From contig DIKR01000003.1 of NCBI GenBank assembly GCA_002424625.1, positions 36,938-56,214 on the forward strand: a stretch of 19,277 bases of DNA, written 5' to 3'. The position numbers and the translations under genes are program-made. Below the pieces are notes generated by a model, which was given only the letters and a program-made list of their open reading frames with translations, was not told where the DNA came from and made no database searches. How positions within the stretch are numbered: the first letter of the stretch is position 1; each line of letters begins with the position of its first letter. The DNA is from Desulfuromonadaceae bacterium UBA5613. GTDB lineage: Bacteria; Desulfobacterota; Desulfuromonadia; Desulfuromonadales; UBA2197. Positions 16,506 through 19,277 of the stretch are shown piece by piece.

Positions 16506-16534
16506 ACTATATATATAAAATTCGCACAGGTCAA
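16506..16534 (-). promoter_or_regulatory. Near-consensus sigma-70 promoter of the tolC-RND operon
   Basis: On the minus strand TTGACC (16529-16534) and TATAGT (16506-16511) are exactly 17 bases apart, and the -10 lies about 25 bases before the tolC ATG. Immediately upstream an imperfect dyad AGAGC-N5-GCTCT (16534-16548) touches the -35 and could be an operator. No regulator gene is adjacent. Confidence 0.65.
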
Positions 16535-16572
16535 GAGCTGCGCGCTCTCCTCATTTTAGCAGACTATTTATC

Positions 16573-16601
16573 TTGCCCAAGGGAATGATATCAGCTATTT
16601 T
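16573..16601 (+). promoter_or_regulatory. Putative promoter of the macA-like operon
   Basis: TTGCCC (16573-16578) and TATTTT (16596-16601) are 17 bases apart in the AT-rich divergent region. If used, the transcript would carry a leader of about 125 bases with the hairpins described at 16626-16708. Other -10-like AT stretches nearby make this assignment weak. Confidence 0.3.
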
Positions 16602-16625
16602 TAATAATATTTCTATCGACAAACA

Positions 16626-16708
16626 GGGGCTACCGGCCGCATCAGCATGCTAAAGTATCAAGAGCGCGGAGTTTCCCGATGCCGGGAGAGCCTTCGGGCT
16701 CTTTTTTT
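16626..16708 (+). terminator. Leader terminator (possible attenuator) before the macA-like gene
   Basis: AGAGCC-TTCG-GGCTCT (16687-16702) with a T7 run ending at 16708 is a textbook intrinsic terminator with a stable UUCG loop, yet it points into an operon whose start codon is 26 bases further on. GGCT-A-CCGGC (16628-16637) can pair with GCCGG-GAG-AGCC (16681-16692), which would disrupt the terminator stem. No plus-strand gene precedes it, so it is best read as a leader attenuator or as the end of a small RNA. The terminator is clear; the switching is inference. Confidence 0.6.
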
Positions 16709-16734
16709 AATCTGCCAATCATTCGAGGATGGAT

Positions 16735-17835
16735 ATGAATAAAGCAAAAAAAGTCGGAATTGTCCTGGTCCTCCTGCTCCTGGCTGGCGGGGGATTTTGG
16801 TGGAAAAAATCACAAAAGCCACCGGAAGTGAAGATTCTTGCCAGCGTTGAGGTCAAGCGCGGGCCGATTCGCAAGGTGCTGGAAGAGACCGGCATCGTCA
16901 AGGCCCAGGTCGGCGCGATCGTCAAGATCGGCGCCCGCAGCACCGGCAGCGTCGAGCGGATGCTGGTGCGGGTCGGCGATCCGGTCAAAAAAGGACAGGT
17001 GGTGGCGACCATCGATAGTCGCGAGCTGCGCGCCCAGCTGGCCGAGACCGAAGCCCAGATCGCCGAGGCCGAGGCCCGGGCGGCCTACACCCGCAGTAAT
17101 GTTGAGCGCCTGGCGGCCCTGTATGACGGAAAATTTATCTCACGGGACGAAATGGAGGGGGCGCGTCAGAATGCCGAGGTTGCTAGCCGGCAGGTGGCGG
17201 CGCGGCTGGCGGCCCGCGATTCTCTGCGCGTTCGCCTGTCCTACACCGAAGTCAAAAGTCCGATCAACGGCGTAGTCAGCCAGATTGCTGCCCAGGAAGG
17301 GGAGATGATCGTCGCCGGCTTGCAGGTGGCGAATCTCGTCACCGTCATCGACCCGACCCGCCTGGAGATGTGGACCTATGTCGATGAAACTGATATCGGT
17401 CAGGTGGCACCGGGGATGGCGGTCGAATTCCGCGTCGATTCCTGGCCGGGGCGCATCTTCCACGGCAAAATCCGCACGATTCAACCGCAGCCGGAGGTGC
17501 GCGACAACATCGTCTATTATCAGGCGATTGTCGATGTTGCGGCAAAGGATGCCCTGGAGCTGCGGCCGGAGATGACAACGCAGGCGCAGGTGGTGGTGCA
17601 GACCAAGGACGATGTCCTGCTCATCCCCAACAATGCGCTGAAATGGGTGGAAGACCAGCAGGTGGTCTTTGTTCAGGAGGCTGACGGCGCGATTCGCCGG
17701 GTCAGCGCCGAACTGGGATTGGCCGGGGTCAAGGAGAGTGAGGTTCTGGCTGGATTGCAGGCCGGCGACAAGGTCGCCACCCAGGTGGAGCTCAGCGGCG
17801 AAAAGATTTCTCAAAAGAAGAAGGGCTCGAAGTGA
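16735..17835 (+). CDS. MacA-like periplasmic adaptor of an ABC exporter
   Basis: 366 residues. One N-terminal membrane helix (about 7-22) rather than a lipoprotein signal anchors it to the inner membrane, as in MacA. Order of domains is: lipoyl first half (SVERMLVRVGDPVKKGQVVA, about 72-91), helical hairpin (about 95-150), lipoyl second half with SYTEVKSPINGVVS (about 164-177), and a beta-barrel with LEMWTYVDETDIGQVAPG. A C-terminal membrane-proximal domain with VLLIPNNALKW follows. Together with the ATPase and permease downstream it makes a MacAB/DevBCA-type exporter. The ATG at 16735 is chosen over the one at 16729 because GAGG at 16725-16728 has correct spacing only for the former. Stop and next start overlap by 4 bases (GTGA). 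Confidence 0.92.
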   Translation: MNKAKKVGIVLVLLLLAGGGFWWKKSQKPPEVKILASVEVKRGPIRKVLEETGIVKAQVGAIVKIGARSTGSVERMLVRVGDPVKKGQVVATIDSRELRAQLAETEAQIAEAEARAAYTRSNVERLAALYDGKFISRDEMEGARQNAEVASRQVAARLAARDSLRVRLSYTEVKSPINGVVSQIAAQEGEMIVAGLQVANLVTVIDPTRLEMWTYVDETDIGQVAPGMAVEFRVDSWPGRIFHGKIRTIQPQPEVRDNIVYYQAIVDVAAKDALELRPEMTTQAQVVVQTKDDVLLIPNNALKWVEDQQVVFVQEADGAIRRVSAELGLAGVKESEVLAGLQAGDKVATQVELSGEKISQKKKGSK

Positions 17836-18509
17836 GCAGCGCCTTGATCGATCTGCAGCGCATCACCAAGAGTTACCGTCAGGGTGACCTGCCGATCGAC
17901 GTCCTCAAAGGGATCGATCTGCAGATTGCCGCCGGTGAATTTGTCGCCCTCCTTGGCCCCTCAGGTTCGGGTAAATCGACGTTGATGCATATCCTCGGGC
18001 TCCTTGACCGTCCGACCTCCGGGGCCTATTTCCTGGACGGCAGCGATGTTGCCGGGCTCGATGACGACCAGCTGAGTGCCTTGCGCAATCGCAAGATCGG
18101 CTTTGTTTTTCAGACCTTTTATCTCATCCCCTATCTTACCGCTCTGGAGAATGTCGTTTTGCCCGGACTTTACGGCCAGGAGAGCGGTGCAACAATTCGC
18201 CGCCGGGCTCAGGAAATTTTGCAGCAGGTCGGCCTTTCTGACCGCATGGACTTCCGCCCGAGTCAACTCTCCGGCGGCCAGCAGCAGCGGGTTGCTATCG
18301 CCCGCGCTCTCCTTAACGATCCGCCGGTTCTCCTTGCTGATGAGCCGACCGGTCAGCTCGACTCCACCACCAGTCAGGAGATTATGGAGCTGATCAGCCA
18401 AATCAATCGCCAGGGGCGGACGGTCATCCTCGTCACCCACGATATCGCCACCGCAGCTTGTGCGCAGAGACGGATTGAGCTCAATGACGGCCTGGTCTGT
18501 CGTGATTAA
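17832..18509 (+). CDS. ABC transporter ATPase, LolD/MacB type
   Basis: 225 residues, a complete nucleotide-binding subunit: Walker A GPSGSGKST (42-50), Q-loop Gln94 in FVFQTFYLIP, signature LSGGQ (146-150) followed by QQRVAIARAL, Walker B VLLADEP (166-172) with E171, and H-loop His203 in VTHD. The short N-terminal extension and the FVFQ..LIP.LTA.ENV pattern put it in the LolD/MacB/FtsE-like branch, which powers mechanotransmission by FtsX-fold permeases instead of moving substrate through the membrane. It starts with GTG overlapping the adaptor stop. MacB of E. coli fuses ATPase and permease; here they are separate. Confidence 0.95.
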   Translation: MSSALIDLQRITKSYRQGDLPIDVLKGIDLQIAAGEFVALLGPSGSGKSTLMHILGLLDRPTSGAYFLDGSDVAGLDDDQLSALRNRKIGFVFQTFYLIPYLTALENVVLPGLYGQESGATIRRRAQEILQQVGLSDRMDFRPSQLSGGQQQRVAIARALLNDPPVLLADEPTGQLDSTTSQEIMELISQINRQGRTVILVTHDIATAACAQRRIELNDGLVCRD

Positions 18510-19277
18510 TTATCTGCGCCTTACCCTTCGGGTGACGTTGATGGCCTTCCTGGCGCTGCGTGCTTACCGTTTGCGCAGCGCCTTTGTCATTGCGGCGATT
18601 GCCCTCGGCATTGCTTCTTTGACGATTATTATCGCCTCCATCGACGGCGCCGAGCGCAAAGCCGATGAGATTATGGATATGTTCGGTCCTGATGCTGCCT
18701 TTGTCATTGGCGGCGATCCGAACAGTCGCGCCGTCGGCTGGCGCGGCCTGACCCTCACCTACAATGACGTGCAACGGATTCGCGCCGAACTCCCCGGCGC
18801 TTATCTCTCGGTGCCGATGCGCGCCAAGTCGAATATTACCCTGCGTTACGGCGATCAAAGCGTCGAAGTGCCGACTCTGGTCGGTTCGACGGAAGGCTAT
18901 GCCGATGTCTGGAACTGGCCGCTGGCAGAAGGCCGCGACTTCAGCGCCGAAGATGTCGACAGTGGCGCCAAAGTGGTCCTCCTCGCTCATGGCCCGAAAG
19001 AAGCCCTCTTCGGGCAGCGTTCTGCTTTGGGAGCGACGGTCTATGTCAATGATCTGCCGGTCCGGGTGATCGGCGAGCTCCGTTATCGGGGGATGGCAAG
19101 CATGGGAGGCTCGATCGATGACCGCCTGGTTATCCCGATTACGACTCTGACGCAACGCTTCAACATGGACCGCAAGTATGTCCGGGCGCTGCGGGTCAAG
19201 TTCAGTGATCCGGAAAATATGGCATTTCACAAGGAAAACCTGCGCTCTTTGTTGCGGCATCTGCACAACCTGCAAGA
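18484..19277 (+). CDS. ABC exporter permease, MacB/FtsX-like, 3' end cut by window edge
   Basis: 264 codons are visible. A basic N-terminus leads into the first membrane helix (AFVIAAIALGIASLTIII, roughly 33-50). A long extracytoplasmic MacB-type core domain then runs to the window edge, with strands such as GYADVWNWPLAEGRDFSAED and VYVNDLPVRVIGELRYRGM. The three C-terminal helices and FtsX domain are outside. The start is uncertain: ATG 18484 overlaps the ATPase gene by 26 bases, while GTG 18502 in the same frame overlaps by 8, and neither has a strong ribosome-binding site. It completes a three-gene exporter; substrate unknown. Confidence 0.88.
   Translation, partial: MTAWSVVINYLRLTLRVTLMAFLALRAYRLRSAFVIAAIALGIASLTIIIASIDGAERKADEIMDMFGPDAAFVIGGDPNSRAVGWRGLTLTYNDVQRIRAELPGAYLSVPMRAKSNITLRYGDQSVEVPTLVGSTEGYADVWNWPLAEGRDFSAEDVDSGAKVVLLAHGPKEALFGQRSALGATVYVNDLPVRVIGELRYRGMASMGGSIDDRLVIPITTLTQRFNMDRKYVRALRVKFSDPENMAFHKENLRSLLRHLHNLQ

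Noticed and set aside
16585..16653. 22-codon frame in the macA leader as a real gene
   Set aside because: The purine-rich stretch is too close to its ATG to act as a ribosome-binding site; kept only as part of the attenuator idea.

Overview
The window is about 58-60% G+C, densely coded, and carries ordinary chromosomal genes of an anaerobic, cytochrome-rich deltaproteobacterium. The best guess is a Desulfuromonadales/Geobacterales-type organism. The basis is the combination of an EttA-type ABC-F protein, a NapH-like polyferredoxin, an AhbD-like radical SAM protein beside hemE and hemH, a MarC protein, and RND and MacAB-type exporters with DUF2892 and C_GCAxxG_C_C partners. This is an inference from gene families; no rRNA or tRNA gene is present to confirm it. 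Both ends cut through genes (ettA on the left, an FtsX/MacB-type permease on the right).

Left part (1-3890, all minus strand): partial ettA; an orphan membrane polyferredoxin of the NapH type with its own promoter; a 242-base spacer holding what looks like the tail of a lost metallophosphoesterase; and a padR-tauE/safE pair with a 4-base overlap. The pair has lower G+C than its surroundings and a palindromic, probably autoregulated promoter.

Middle (3891-10200, plus strand): an M3 oligoendopeptidase F, then a probable haem operon. The operon runs AhbD-like radical SAM protein, hemE, hemH, a 58-residue Cys-rich protein overlapping the hemH stop, and marC, and closes with a strong terminator. 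The hem spacers hold palindromic repeats built on GTAGGGGCGA. One of them lies just before hemH, which has no Shine-Dalgarno sequence. The presence of hemE and hemH together with an AhbD-like enzyme leaves open how coproporphyrin(ogen) becomes haem here.

Right part (10200-19277): two export systems diverge from one 250-base region. Leftward (minus strand) is a tightly coupled five-gene operon: TolC-type outer-membrane factor, periplasmic adaptor lipoprotein, RND pump, DUF2892 membrane peptide and a C_GCAxxG_C_C cysteine protein. Rightward is a MacA-like adaptor, a LolD/MacB-type ATPase and an FtsX/MacB-type permease that leaves the window. The tolC promoter is near consensus. The rightward operon has a leader with a UUCG-loop terminator 26 bases before the start codon and a possible competing anti-terminator, suggesting attenuation. 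No mobile element, CRISPR array or defence island is visible. The most novel candidates are the RND operon with two cysteine-bearing accessory proteins, the mixed haem cluster with palindromic repeats, and the macA leader.
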